Assembly: GCA_020736575.1 (NCBI GenBank)
Contig: JAGPYM010000049.1
Location: 1-64,000 of the forward strand
Length of the DNA stretch: 64,000 nucleotides
Direction of reading: 5' to 3'
Source: Thelonectria olida
Lineage: Eukaryota > Ascomycota > Sordariomycetes > Hypocreales > Nectriaceae
Every line of letters begins with the position of its first letter. Position 1 is the stretch's first letter. The notes beneath the pieces were generated by a model that was given only the letters and a program-made list of their open reading frames with translations, had not been told where the DNA came from and did no database searches. Made by a program: the position numbers and the translations under genes. Shown piece after piece: positions 35,381 to 47,543 of the stretch.

Positions 35381-38300
35381 CGTGTAATTGGCCGATGCCC
35401 ACAGAAACCTGGCAGAAAACTATTGCCTGCATATCTGGCAAAGCTGGGCAAAGTTGGATCCCTGCCGTGCTGACCACTAAGACATGGATGACTTGTTGTT
35501 CGCCCCGGAAAACAGTGGCTGGCGCCTAAGGCATGGAGAGAAGAAGCTGGATGCAACCTCCAGACCGCCCTGAATACCAACGGGCACAGAGATTGGAGGA
35601 TGCGCCCTGCAATCCAGATGTTATCGCATCCTCATCCCGCTCGTTTCTGATCAATCACCGAGTCTCGTCGGAATCTCGGGCGACATGTTCACGTACGTGA
35701 AATGCTGATCAACAGTCGGAGAGGCCAATCCATGGTCAGATTGCATACGCCACAAATTGGCATTCCCTGCATGAAGTGGTAGGTCAAACCGTCGTGACGG
35801 CCGCAGAGTTGATATTCCGCCAAGAGGTGAATGGCGCTCACCTGCTCCTCTGGGGAAAAAAGCACCAACGTCGGAGCACTGATGAGGTTTGGATGTGTCG
35901 GCAGCCTTTCTATAGTTCGTCATTGTGTGCCACGACCGTCTTTGGACATTGTGGCACCCAGCGAAAGCTAGTTTTCATATTCGCAATTGATGGGCGGAAT
36001 GTGGCTCTCCGGAGGTCTCCCTGTGGAGGCGATACTAGATGATAAGTTGAGCACTCACTTGCGCGAAAATAAAGTCGTAACACGCCTGCAGGCCCAAACT
36101 ATAAAGTAAGCACGGTCCAGTTTCAATGCGACGACGGGCGGGACGGACCGGGTGTGCGGGAAGAGAGGAGATGGTGCGAGGAGACTGTGTTGTCGTGTGA
36201 GGAGGGAAAGGAAGAGAGTGTTTTGTTTGGGGCTAGTGCATCTCATCATCCATTCTATTTTCAAGTCCCGAAGAGGCTTTACTTGATTGCCTTTGCTGGA
36301 GGGCTATGGTAGCGCCAGTTGAAAGTGGAGGAGCGGAGGGTAAACAATGGGCTCCTTGGCTAGGGGAGAGAATCGGCCAAATGGCAAGACGGTATCACGA
36401 CTCCAGCTCGGCGTGGTCACCTCGAAAGAAGTGGACTTGTCACTTTGTGGAGGGATGGTACGAATGCAGAAGCGGGGGACTGGGGCCGTGCCAGAGGCTT
36501 TGGTGAGAACCATGGCGTCCGCTCTCGATGCCATTCTGGGTCCAGAGGAAAAGTTGGGGATCGTCCGTGCCAGGCCGGGATGCCTCTTTTCGCTTCTCCT
36601 CTCTTTGTTGCCGCCCAGATCCCATCCGATCGAACTCGGCAGTCGGAACATGACCCTGGGTCCAACTTCTGGGGGCTGGCTGGATGACAGGGATAACATA
36701 TCCAAAGTCGGACGAGTTTAATCTCGAGAGACGGCAGGTTTTCAGGTGGTATGTAAGGGAGATGTGATAATGCAAGCTACCATTTTGTCCTGTTGGCTCA
36801 GTTGGTCGGAAAGAGACTGGCAGAGTCAAAGCGGTTGGTGTCAAGGAGTGATTGGCCGAGAATAGGGATCGCAAAAGCAACTCCGGATGATGTCTGAGAC
36901 ATGCTTGGGCGCGGCCCTGCTCTTGTATTTCCTTCCGAGTCTCTTTCCGCGACACTCAACCTCGGAGGCAGCCGCTTTTCGCTCAGGATTTTGGAAGGGA
37001 AAGGTTTAGCCAAAATTCTTGTTGACTGATCGCCCCGAAAAACTCGGTGTGCTGGAAGCGACATATGTCCCTCTGATTCGAAGAGGTCCCTGTTGGCGTG
37101 TTTCTTAGGTGGGTTAGCGTTGCGAAAGGGAGACTGTATCCATACCTCCAGTTCATGCTGGAAGGCACCGGGGTACCTTGTCCTGGCAATTAGCCTTCTA
37201 GAACTAGCCAAGCCTGTGTATCAGCCAGCCCTAAACCGGACTCTGGGAGTTTTTTAGGCAGGGAATACAGCGGTAATTCCATGTCAGAAGGCCTCAAAGG
37301 ACGCACGTAATGGCAAGATGAATGCGAGAAATAAGCTGGGAATGCGGGGGTCCAGGGTCTGTGCAATACGTCCCGCTTCAAGCCCAAGAAACGGGTTTAC
37401 ACTCTGCTCCCTCCATCAAGTCGAGTCTGACTCAAGAGAGGAGCAATTATTTCCACGGGCCGATGACTAGTTCATGTCTCCGGCTTTCTGCCGTTCGAGT
37501 CTCGCCAGCCCCATCCAATAATAGAATAGGCGGGGCAAAGCTCGGACGGGCAAATTACCAGGCGTCGCACATCACACCCTCTCAAGAACTAGTGGCATGC
37601 ATGATTTCTTTTTCTCAGCTGAGGCAGACTGAGACGTGCATGGATTTGGACGCTATCATTGACTTGTCCGCGTAATACCAGCGGCCGAACAGCCGAAACC
37701 CTGCATTCCAGTCCAACAAGTGTGTGGCTCACCCCAATTAAGGCCGGGATGATGGCCATTCACCGTTTGCAGTTTCAGCCTGTCTCCGCCACGCCTCGCA
37801 CTAACCGCCATTCACTACTTGGGTTTCTGGGTGCAGCAAAAGAAGCAATTCCCAGTGCTTTGGTCGGTCAACCACATAACAAGGATCAATGAGCCACGTA
37901 GCACACATCCTGCTTTTCTCGGAAGAGCACATGTGACGAGCGCACAGTTCTTTTCTCAGGGATGTGATGAGATTGTCGCATTTCATTGGATGCTTATTGA
38001 CAATGCCTGTTTCACTCATGTTGTCTCTTCTCTCAGCCACCGTGTTTCTGTAGCCCCCAAGAAATCGATGAGTCGCAAAACTTCACTCGGCGACCGAGGA
38101 GGCACTAGGGGAAATAAGAAGATAATCAGCAGAAATAACACAGATTCCGGCGCTTAAAAGAGGCAGTGCCTGTAGATCCCACATCCTAGGGTTGTGCAAT
38201 CTTTCATATTACAGACTAGACGAACCCTGTGATTTTAGACCATGAAAATCATTAAAATCCAATCTTGTCACGCATCGTGGGATCGGATGCTTCAAGCGCG

Positions 38301-39606
38301 AACAGCATAACAAGCTTGATCGATCATTCTTCCTCCCCACCCACCCCCGTTTACACTACCCCTCCAAGCCAAGACGCGGCCTGGGAAATAGTCCATGTTC
38401 TAGCCCGATGGTTTGTCGTGGAAAAGTTTGCTGCATGAAAGCATGAAAAGTTGACAAGTGTGCTGTCACGGGCGCCATGTGGACACAGAGACGCTGCTCG
38501 GACCAACGCCAGCATTTTAGTGCAAAACGACAACCAAACCGCGAGACAGGGATCCCAACCTCTCGCAACAGCGTGCTATCACTCTATTGTATATTATCTA
38601 TGATCGTGAGCACGACTGGTAACAGACCTCAGCCGCCAGACGCGGCAAGCGTCCTCACCCCCCGGCCTCTTCCTATACACAGTTCCCAAAACCCTCTCAA
38701 GTGGCCTTGCTCAATTTGCGGGACATTGACATTGTGGCCGACATCTTGACCGTATCCGAGGTGCAAGAGTCGTTCCCCGACCCACTCCCTTCAGCTAGGC
38801 GACAACTAGAGGACCTAATGCACACATATTTACATTGTCCAGCCAAAACCTGGCTGGTCTTCCGCATCCAGTCACTAAACATTGCTGATCAAGGCCCTAA
38901 CGACTATTATTGGTGGGGCCAAGACTGGGCCGGGAGGTCATCTGCATAGGGCAGACTTCCAGCCCCGATTACGATGCGTACTGTAAATGGACAATTGGCA
39001 GTCCTCCGAGACGGTGAGACATGCGTCCAAGGAGCTACCGCATTCCAAACGTCCAAACGGTACTGAGTACAGGGCCTTTTGTTCGCAGATGATGTATCAT
39101 TTTGGCAGCAAGTAGGCGACCAATGAGGACCTTGGAACATTTGCATTATGAAAAGGGGCTTGCGATGGTGCATACACTCTCGGACGTAAGGTCCACCATT
39201 AAGATGCCACCACGCAATCATGGATGGTCGCAAAACAAGTAAGGTGAGCGAGTGAGGGTAAACGCAGCTATGCCGTCCACCTGTCGTCTGAGACGTCTCG
39301 TGAATCTCGTGAATCACTGCGAGTCTATCCCCAGTTTGGCTCGCACTTCTACTCGCCGATTCGCTCTTCAATCCCAACAACACACGCATCCTGCATCCAG
39401 TAAAAAGGGAATTCTATGTTACATTACCCCTCATCTCTCGGCAAATACGAGCTGCGCTCTCTTAAATAGCAGTCTCAGCTCTGCTGCATGTTGCAGCTCG
39501 TCATCCCTCCTCTAATATCCACAAAAGATCAGCAATCCAGCCTTTGGCCTGCTAGCACAAAATAAGCAATACTCCTCTTTCGTCCCTTCATCAATAGCCG
39601 AAACAC
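35381..39606. other. Gene-poor interval of 4.2 kb
   Basis: Several overlapping ORFs of 80-170 codons occur on both strands (for example 36440-36955 minus and 36347-36721 plus), but they overlap each other and none shows a domain, signal peptide or conserved block. 36060-36300 is purine-rich and could be a promoter or leader. 39400-39606 upstream of the kinase gene contains a TATA-like CTTAAATAG at about 39459-39467. Confidence 0.35.
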
Positions 39607-40528
39607 ATGATCCTAAGGGCGATGGAGTCAACTAGCGTAGCTTTCGTGAGCTCCACCTCAACCCTGCACCGAGTCGGGGACGGCATGATCATGAAGTGTC
39701 CTGCCAATCTCAGCAAGGAGATGTGCACCGCCTATGAAAAGCAGGTAGAGGATATTGTTCGCAACTTCGACGTCGAGCGGAAGATCCTGGAGTTCCTAGG
39801 AGATCATCCCCGAACTGTCAAGTCAGTGTGCCCCAGCTTCGGTGATCGATATACCATCCCGTATCCAACACTCCTTCAGGTATCGTGGATGGCAGGAAGA
39901 CAAGAAAGCCTTGCTCTTTGCCGAAGCGAGCCATAGCAGTCTCCAGCTATATTTCGATCATCACGGCGTCCCATCGCAGGACAATCAGCGGAAATGGTCC
40001 CGTCAAGTCATCAACTGCCTCGAATACATCCATCGTCGGGGCGTCATCCACTGCGATATTCGTCCCGAGAAATTCCTCGTCCATGCCACCTCCGAGACGT
40101 CACTGGATATTTGCCTCTGTGACTTTGGTGGATCGTCGTGTGAAGAACTTGGGTTAGATGGCCTAGCACTTCCGACTCCTGCCTTCCTCGATCCTGCCGC
40201 CTTGGACAAAAGCGAGGCATCAGTATCCACAGACATCTTCAGTCTCGGATTCGTTCTCTATTTCATCCAAACGGGGCACTGGCCCTTTAGAGGAGCTGGG
40301 TTTACATGGGACACTCGTGAAGAGGCAGATGAGTACGAGCAGAGAGTCGAGCGTCTTTACCGACGGGGCAAATTCCCCGACGTGGACCAACTTTTTGCTG
40401 GACGAGCCATGGTGGGATGTTGGACCAAGAGGTATATGAGTGCTGAAGAAGTCCTTTGCGATTGGGATTTTGAGGTCGATATGGAACGTTTTGAAATGTT
40501 GTGTCCCGCCGCAGATGGCCAAAATTAG
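39607..40528 (+). CDS. Small protein kinase-like protein (degenerate kinase)
   Basis: Two exons, 39607-39821 and 39880-40528, with a 58-bp GT-AG intron ending in CTTCAG; phases agree (864 nt, 287 residues). The N-lobe is short: no glycine-rich loop, a possible ATP-site Lys in MIMKCP, and an alpha-C Glu in VERKILEFL. The C-lobe is clear. The catalytic loop is HCDIRPEKFLV, with the Asp present but the usual Asn after Pro-Glu replaced by Lys. The metal motif DFG (CDFGGS) and the F-helix DIFSLGFVLYF are also present. The APE motif is reduced to TPAFLDPA. It resembles the expanded single-domain kinase-like proteins of Aspergillus/Penicillium with unknown substrates. Loss of the Asn and weak P-loop suggest a pseudokinase or weak enzyme. 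An alternative start is Met at 39622. Confidence 0.8.
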
Positions 40529-43500
40529 GCAGATGCTAGCCCTTCACCACGCTTCCGATCGAAAGTCGCTCGAAAGGTTTCTCCACGTCGTCCTGCTTGT
40601 TCCCCTCATAGAAGATGTGCAATTGGCTATTCTGAATCCACCAATCTCCAGCTGACGTCGATGTATTCCTCTGTATTGATGATACAGCTCTTGTTCCTGT
40701 CGAGCCGTCGTAGTGGTGATCCCTAGGAGCAACGAAGGAAGTCAAAGCTCAGCTACTGACCCTATTCGCTAGGCGTGTTCCTCTCATCTATTGAGGATAT
40801 AAACCATTATTGAACAGCTCCGGTGACTTACGCTTGCACTGCTATCGTTCGGCTCTCTATTCTTGCCAGTTGATCCAATATGTCCGATGTGCGTTGTCTT
40901 GTTGTGGAGCCGTATCAAGTTCGACGTCTCGCTGTAAATCCGTGCCTCAAATTCCGCTACCGGGAACAGGCATTATAGCGGCTGCCTCCTTCAACCGACG
41001 GGCCCCAGGATAGTACACTTATCGCGTTCCCAGCACGTCGCTTGAAGCATCTCATGCGCTCGTCGAATTGTACGATTGGAGTTGTTCCGCTAGAACTCAA
41101 CGGTCGGCCATTCTAGCTGTTGCTTCATTTCATTCTGATTCCGCTGCGAGACATTTCCTAGGCGGAATGTAAGATTCATCTGTGCATAATCTTGGATATG
41201 GGCAATCGCCTAGACACTCTACGGTGGTACGGTTCACTCCAATGCCCATGTAGATACACATCTCTCCGGACGATGAATCACTCAAGTATTGTAGGAAATA
41301 AATAATCAGGGATACGTCAGTCTGAGAGAATCAATTAGCAGGCCCCTGTTCGGGCTCCAACTTCGGCTCCAGCTCCAGCGCTACCCACAGTCACACCTAC
41401 AGCACGAACCGAAGCCCCAGATGCACCCCTCAGGGCACTCCTCAGGCTCCCGCGAAGCTCCGTCAGGAAGACTTACCCTATAGCCCACAGGTTGAGACAT
41501 TTTCCCATAGCTTCAAATAACTAGTTATCCTTCTTGTATTGTTACTTTCATCACATGCAACTATTAAGCAAGTAGCCTAATTTGCACCTTTTGCCCTAAC
41601 AAGTGCACTGTAAACTATCCAAAACTGGGCTCCGCGTAGCCCTCGGAGGCGGCGATGGCATCAGCAACCGATCTCCATTGTCGAAGAGGCGAATAGGCTT
41701 GCGCGCGAGCGCCAGTATAATGCCTTAAAAAGGTGAAGCCCGAAAAGGCGTCGAGTGGATGGACTTGTCATACAAGGGATGTGATTGTGACATGAAGCGG
41801 TCCAGCTTTTAGTGGAGTAAAAATTTGGTTTAATTGTCCCGTGGTGGAGCTGCGATTGGTTGGAAGCCTGAGAGACGGAGAGTTGACAGGTCATATATCC
41901 ACGGAATGCTCTAGAAGAGAGAAGATAGCTCCCTAGAAGGTCTAGAACCAGGCCCGTGTGTCGTTCAGTGGCTTAAATAATGCAGTTATTAGCGTCTAGT
42001 ACTTCGTATTATATCTCTCTCGGTGACGGCCATATCCGTTGGTTCATCCTCATTCAATTCCACAACCCCACCCCCCCGGGCGGGGTCGCAATGACTTTTC
42101 CGCGGACGGCTCATGCCAATTTTGATTGAAGAAGTAAAGTGACAACATTCGTGTGCGCGCGTGCGCTGAATAAAAAACGGCCTAGTCCAATTCGCAGAGG
42201 GATGAGATGCATGTCTCCCTTAGGCACAGAACTCGTGACAAAACATACGTACATACAGCCAGCCACTCCCTAGACGATGCACAGTGACCCACAAGCAGAT
42301 AGACACGGTAAACTCGAGCTAGGCTGAGTTGGGCCACACGACGTGCTTGATCCGACGGCATATTCTTAACTCGATATGACAGCGAACCATTTGATTAAAA
42401 AGCAAAACAAAAAAAAGAAAAAGAAATACCAAGACAAAAGAGAGGAATACGATACGCCTACAGGCACGAGCCGACGCCATATCACATCATATGTCATGTC
42501 ATACTTTCCACCTTGGCTTGACAGCCCGTTTCTTCTCTCTGATTGTCAGCGCGCAAGGTGACTGACTTTCAGCAATAACATCATCCATTACTATGATTTT
42601 GCTTCTTCTTCTCCCACAGTCTTTCATTCGCAATCCAAGACCAATCACATATTCCAATAAGTAACCACCAACCAATCAATTTATTTCCCAACCCTTGTGC
42701 ATAACACGGCAAAAGCTCTCGCACAGCAGATCCCAAAACACGCCGATACTTTCATGAGGCCCCCTCCTCCACGAAAAGAAGAAACGAAAGGGCTAACTTA
42801 GTCCACGCCGCATCTCTTTCCCCACTGCTCGCGCCATCTCAGCCTCAGCTCCATGGTTTTTTTTTTTAGTCTCGCAACGAATGCACTCCGTTGGAAAAAC
42901 AGGGATCCTTCTCGTTTTTGTCTTGCCCGGGATACCCTGGAGAGATCCACCATCCATCACCCCGCAACACAAGGTACAAGTAACAAGATCACCACAACTT
43001 GTTGGAAATGAGACAAAAAGAAACCAACAACAAAACACGCACTCAACATAAGAAATGGGGAAAATATTACGAGAAATCAAGATTCCAAATAGTCCAATAC
43101 CCATCCATCCATCCATTGTTCCATCCAATTTGCCCCTTGAGGTGGGAGGGGTGTTACACGGTGTTCCCTAGATGAGACGTGCATCCGCCCATGACCACCC
43201 CAGATTCCCACCTCGATGAATATACCCATGTCAAAGACGCCCCATGTTTCGTTTTCCCCCAATCCCACCCGACCGGTTTATCCAAAAGGGAATATCCAAA
43301 ACAAAATCGCCAAATAGATGGTGTTAAAGGTGAAATGGTGCTCCCAACGAGCCCGTAGGCAGCAAACAAAATGTCCGCCCTTCGAAAGGGAAATGGGGGA
43401 AGAGAGGTCAACGAAAATACCCAGGATACACATCTAGCAAATAAGGGGGAACAAATCAATAAAAGAAAAGAAAACAAAAAACAAGATACGCACCCGCCAG

Positions 43501-43881
43501 CTCCTCGTCTCTCACCAGGGCCTCTGAAGCCCGGTAGCTTGCGTCATGCGGTGTCCATCCCTCTAATGATAATAAGAGCCCAACAAACAAGATAAAACAT
43601 CTGCTGTGATTTGACCTCCGCTCTCCAGAAGCGGACAACTGCAACAACAGAAGTTATTCACACACACCAAAAAAAAAAAACCATTAGTCCGGTCGACACC
43701 ATGCTGGTTTGTCATCTTGGTTTTTGATTGGGGAGGGGGTTTAACACATGTATTTCAAACCCCCCTCCCCCCCAGATCCCGGTCGGTCAAAAAGACAAAG
43801 ACTTAGACCTTCTCCCAGCTTATAGGCCATTTATGCCCATTCGTGTCCACACACCGGAACCTTGGTGTAGCTCCGAGCGAA
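40529..43881. other. Gene-poor interval, includes the 3' side of the macrodomain gene
   Basis: No ORF with family character. Near 41345-41480 the plus strand reads a Pro/Ala/Thr-rich peptide (APTSAPAPALPTVTPTART) and near 41655-41740 a charged helical one (ISIVEEANRLARERQYNALK). Both look like worn coding pieces but cannot be assigned. 42580-43880 is A/C-rich and may partly be 3' UTR of the gene ending at 43882. Confidence 0.35.
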
Positions 43882-44925
43882 TCACGACGTGATCATGCCG
43901 AGTCCGTACCGCGGGTCGGGCTGACGAAGGACTCGGTCGATCTCGGCAGTGCTGAAAACGTGCTCGAAGATTTGTCGGTCAGTCGGGACGGAGCCATGGC
44001 TTCGAGATGACGACGAGAAAGAAGAGCTCGACGAAGAAGAAGAGCCTCGGGATTTCCCCTTGGACCCGTGCTCCTTCTTGGCGATTTCGTGAAGGATGTG
44101 ACGGGTCGTGCTCTGGACAGAGTCCTCAAACACGAAGACCACGTAGGCAAACTGCCCCCGCAGGTCCGGGTCAAACAAGAAGACGTCGCGCCAGAGCTCC
44201 GCCAGCTCCTGGGGCGGGTTCCGGTAGCCGTTGCCCAGCCCAAAGTCGCCAATGACCACTCGGTCATAGCCATTGTACAGGCAGATGCGCAGCGCCCCGC
44301 GGAGCTTGTCCCGCGTCATCTCGCGCTCCTCCACAAACGAGTACTTCATGCCGCCGTCCTTGAGCTTCGGCCGGCGCGTGGGAGGCACCGAGACCACAGG
44401 GAGGTCGTACCAGCTCTTCAGCCGCTCGTACAGGCCGTGAGGGCCCCGGCAGACGATGACGAAATCGGATAGGATCCCGCCCTGCGAGGGGATCGGGTAG
44501 TTACTGGCTCCCGACGAGCTAGGCCACGGCGTGTTGAGCGTGGCCGAGAGGTTGCTCCGCCGGCAGAGCTTCTCCTCGTATCCCACACAGCCCGTCTCCC
44601 AGTCCCCACCAGCGCGCCTCTCGTTGGCTGCGCAGATGAAGGGGATCCGGATCAGGGGCTCGCCGATGGCCTTGCTGGTGTGCGAATCGGAGCTTGCGTA
44701 GCTCAGGGCCTTCATGACGGGGTCGCCCACCTCGATGCGGAAGCGCGGAGGATGCGTGCTGGGCTTCCGGCGCTGGATAGTGAGCTGGGTGATGGGCTGG
44801 CGGTAGAGGTGCGAGTAGGGAGGGAACATATTTCCGTAGCTTTTCTTGACCAGTGGGATGAAATTTTTCTTGGTGTCGGCTGCCACTTCTGAGGGCCTGA
44901 CCCGGTTGGATCTAGAGGGGGCCAT
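43882..44925 (-). CDS. PARG-like macrodomain protein (TIGR02452/DUF2263 type)
   Basis: Single-exon gene of 347 residues starting at ATG 44925. The core matches the microbial poly(ADP-ribose) glycohydrolase-like macrodomain family. It has a Gly-rich segment followed by two Glu and C-R-R-S (residues 106-126: AGGDWETGCVGYEEKLCRRS), YPIPSQGGILSDFVIVCRG (about 143-161), and the ligand-loop-like VVIGDFGLGNGYRNPP (223-238) with a downstream W-R-D-V-F. In characterised members a GGG-x6-8-QEE signature binds and cleaves ADP-ribose. Here QEE reads YEE and the triple Gly is reduced, so activity may be altered. A poly-Ser stretch (about 294-306) precedes a short C-terminal tail. Likely role: removal or binding of ADP-ribose. 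No neighbour suggests a pathway. Confidence 0.8.
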   Translation of the reverse strand: MAPSRSNRVRPSEVAADTKKNFIPLVKKSYGNMFPPYSHLYRQPITQLTIQRRKPSTHPPRFRIEVGDPVMKALSYASSDSHTSKAIGEPLIRIPFICAANERRAGGDWETGCVGYEEKLCRRSNLSATLNTPWPSSSGASNYPIPSQGGILSDFVIVCRGPHGLYERLKSWYDLPVVSVPPTRRPKLKDGGMKYSFVEEREMTRDKLRGALRICLYNGYDRVVIGDFGLGNGYRNPPQELAELWRDVFLFDPDLRGQFAYVVFVFEDSVQSTTRHILHEIAKKEHGSKGKSRGSSSSSSSSFSSSSRSHGSVPTDRQIFEHVFSTAEIDRVLRQPDPRYGLGMITS

Positions 44926-46846
44926 GGTTGAGAGCAGGACGGCAGCGGTGGTGTTCCGGAGTGCGGAGATATGTCGTCACCGAACCAGAGCCGCAATGAG
45001 TGGCTAACAGGCAAGCGGCAAGGCAAGTGTTGTAGCGAAATAGAAGAGGTGGTAGGACCAAAGTAGTTGTAGGTAGCAGTGATTCATGAAGTGGTGGAAG
45101 ACAGTGTGTTATATGGGTGACGTCAAACAATAAGATCAAGCAAGGATGTAAGATAGAGGGTTCGATGAAAGAATGGGATTGAGGATGAGGGTGAGAAAAG
45201 AAGACAGCTGCACATGCTGAATGCCGAAAGCGGCGAGGCCCTTATATGCACCTTTGGGCAGTGAGTCTGCAAAAGAAACACCGTGGACAACTCTTGTCAC
45301 CGGAACGCCATTCACACGCAGGGCCTCACTCACGCATTGACTCTCTGTACTGCTCGCGGCAACCCCCCAGTCAACTAGGTTGTGTAACCCAATATGTGAT
45401 CTAAGCCACTTGTTCCTCAGCCCAGAGGCGAGGAAACAAGCCAAACAGGCCGTAAGGAGAGAAGCAAGCAAGTCGAACTTTTTAGGTACGGGAAACACCA
45501 GGTTGCTTAGTTTAGGTACGGTTACTTAGCAAGAATAGGTTCCCTGTTCGACCACACACAGGCACACGCATACATTAGAGGTACATACAGTATGTACGTC
45601 CACGCGCCATAGATGGACGGAGGACACAAGGCCTACTGAGACACGGCACACTTGGTCTAAAAGCGATGCGGTGCTGTTCGATGCAAGACAGAAAGCGGGA
45701 CAAAATGGAGCCGGGGTGGGGAGACAATGGACCGGAGACGCGACCATGGCCCAGACGGGGTACAATACAACTGAGAATGGGAAGACTATCTAAGGGGGAG
45801 AAGAGAGAAGAGACTAGGAACAAGGGACCTTTGGGGGGAGCAAAGAGAAGGGAAACGCATGTCCGGGCCAAAAAAGAGACGGGGACACAGGGGACAAGCT
45901 CTAGCACCCAAGTTGACGGGACGGGGGCGGGCTACACTGAGCGTCAAACTCTGGGGAACCGTGGAGCTAAGGTGTGCGGCCTGCAAGCTCTCACGGTAAC
46001 ACAAAGCTAGGTAAGGTAAGGGGGGGGGAACCCGAGGACGCCGCCGCGCGCGAGATCTCGAGTGTTCCCAGTTTAGCAGAGGCCCTTTCTCGTGGTGGGA
46101 CGGGCCCTTTATACAACAAGTGGGGAACAAGGGGCGGGCAGAGAACAATGATATAAACTCAACCAACAAAAAGGAAACGTACAGCAATAAGGCACACAAG
46201 GTAGCTCGGTATCTCGGAGCAGTCCGGTCCATAAACACTATTGGTCACCCATCAATCCCATCACACATGCCTAGTCCATGCAAACAACGCTCAGCCCACC
46301 CACATATCACATCAATGCATTAAGACGTTGAGTGGTCCTAGAGAAGTTTTCATTGGTTCTGCCACGTTTCTGGGTTAATGAAGGAAGCGCAGTCATGGTA
46401 TATTTTACGCGGCCCATCGAAATATTGCATGCACCACTATACCTCTTAAGAATAGAATGAACGAAACCAGCGTCCGCCGCATGTTGAATGCCTTGGAACC
46501 ATATGTCGGCCCATCTCCTAGAAGCTTATATCAGTCGAATGCGTTGTTTCTCCCAAGCCATGATAGGCAGGCGGTCCAATAGCCGCGTGACCATTCCCTT
46601 AATATCGATACTCCACATCGACTGGGTCGATCAGTTCTTCTCATGTTGGCCTTCTCTCATTTCACTGTACTCTTGGTACAATCGTCGTTGAAGATTAAAA
46701 CGAAAGAAATAAAAAGAACAAGGAAATTCCGCGCAGTTGTCAATTGTCGTAGAGACAGAAGTGGTTGGATGTAGTGACGTAGAAGTGCAATCATTTGTTG
46801 CCAAGTCCAAACACACGCCCAATAAGCTCGCGGGTGAGGTTGGTGC
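44926..46846. other. Upstream region of the macrodomain gene, no further gene seen
   Basis: Minus ORFs at 45136-45498 and 45786-46238 are unsupported: no motifs and compositional bias. A run of nine G lies at about 46020-46029 and purine-rich tracts at 45770-45900. Promoter elements cannot be pinned down. Confidence 0.35.
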
Positions 46847-47543
46847 TTAGTCGGTGTTGGAACGGCGCCATTTGAAGCTCAAAGAATTGTTCTTGCTCGA
46901 TCTACGGCCGTCGCTGCTTCCACGTCTATGGATGCAGAGGCAGCCAAAGCGCCTGTACTTTCCCTCGTCATCGCGGTCAAAGTAAGCTCGCACGGGGGTA
47001 TTAGGCCAAGGAAACTGAGTAGGCTCAAGAGGTCGAGGGAGCAGAGGAGGCAGGAAGTGGGGGAAGTTCAAGAGGCTCAGGTTTGGCTGACATTCGAAGA
47101 TTGGGGGCCGACTTCTTGGTAAACACAGGACGAGGTTCCGAGCCAGGCATAAGAAGGTGAGTGGCGAACCGATTCGCCTTTGAGACAATATAGACTGGCC
47201 TTTGACGGGGTGAAGTCTTGGGGCTGGTCTCTGAAGTTGCTGTTGGTCGATTTTCAAGGGAGCTGATTTTAGTACCGGACTTAAGAGATGCTCCTGTCGG
47301 TCCACGCCCACGAGTGGTGAGCTTAAGGCGGGTCTCTTGAGATGTTGTAGTAGGTCGACGGGCAGGAGTAGCGGCCTTAGGGGAGGTCTCTGAGGATGCT
47401 TCAGGCCGAAGGTCCTTCGGCGAGGATGGCCGAGAGAGGATGGGAGTATTTTCATCCCAGTCGTACTCCACCGGGGGCAAGAAAAGAGTCGAACCTGGAG
47501 GGCTTCTAGGCGAAGACTGGGTAACCCCAACTTCAGTACGCAT
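46847..47543 (-). pseudogene. Hypothetical Ser/Pro/Thr-rich protein gene with a frame change
   Basis: From ATG at 47543 a frame of about 170 residues (PPVEYDWDENTPILSRPSSP, repeated TSE/TSPK(A/T) units, VYIVSKANRFATHLLMPGSE) has natural low-complexity composition. It stops at 47025. The next frame, open from before 47060 to 46847, continues with EPTQFPWPNTPVRAYFDRDD, EGKYRRFGCLCIHRRG and a basic tail that also look coding. I found no phase-consistent intron joining them, so a one-base indel near 47030-47060 is likely. No known domain. The repeated SETSPK-like units (about 47395-47235) suggest a disordered protein. Function unknown. Confidence 0.5.

Noticed and set aside
36304..37211. Overlapping ORFs of 80-171 codons on both strands
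   Set aside because: They overlap on both strands, none has motifs or a convincing start, and codon character is weak in all.
45136..46238. Minus ORFs upstream of the macrodomain gene
   Set aside because: Composition driven by purine/pyrimidine bias; probably leader or intergenic DNA.
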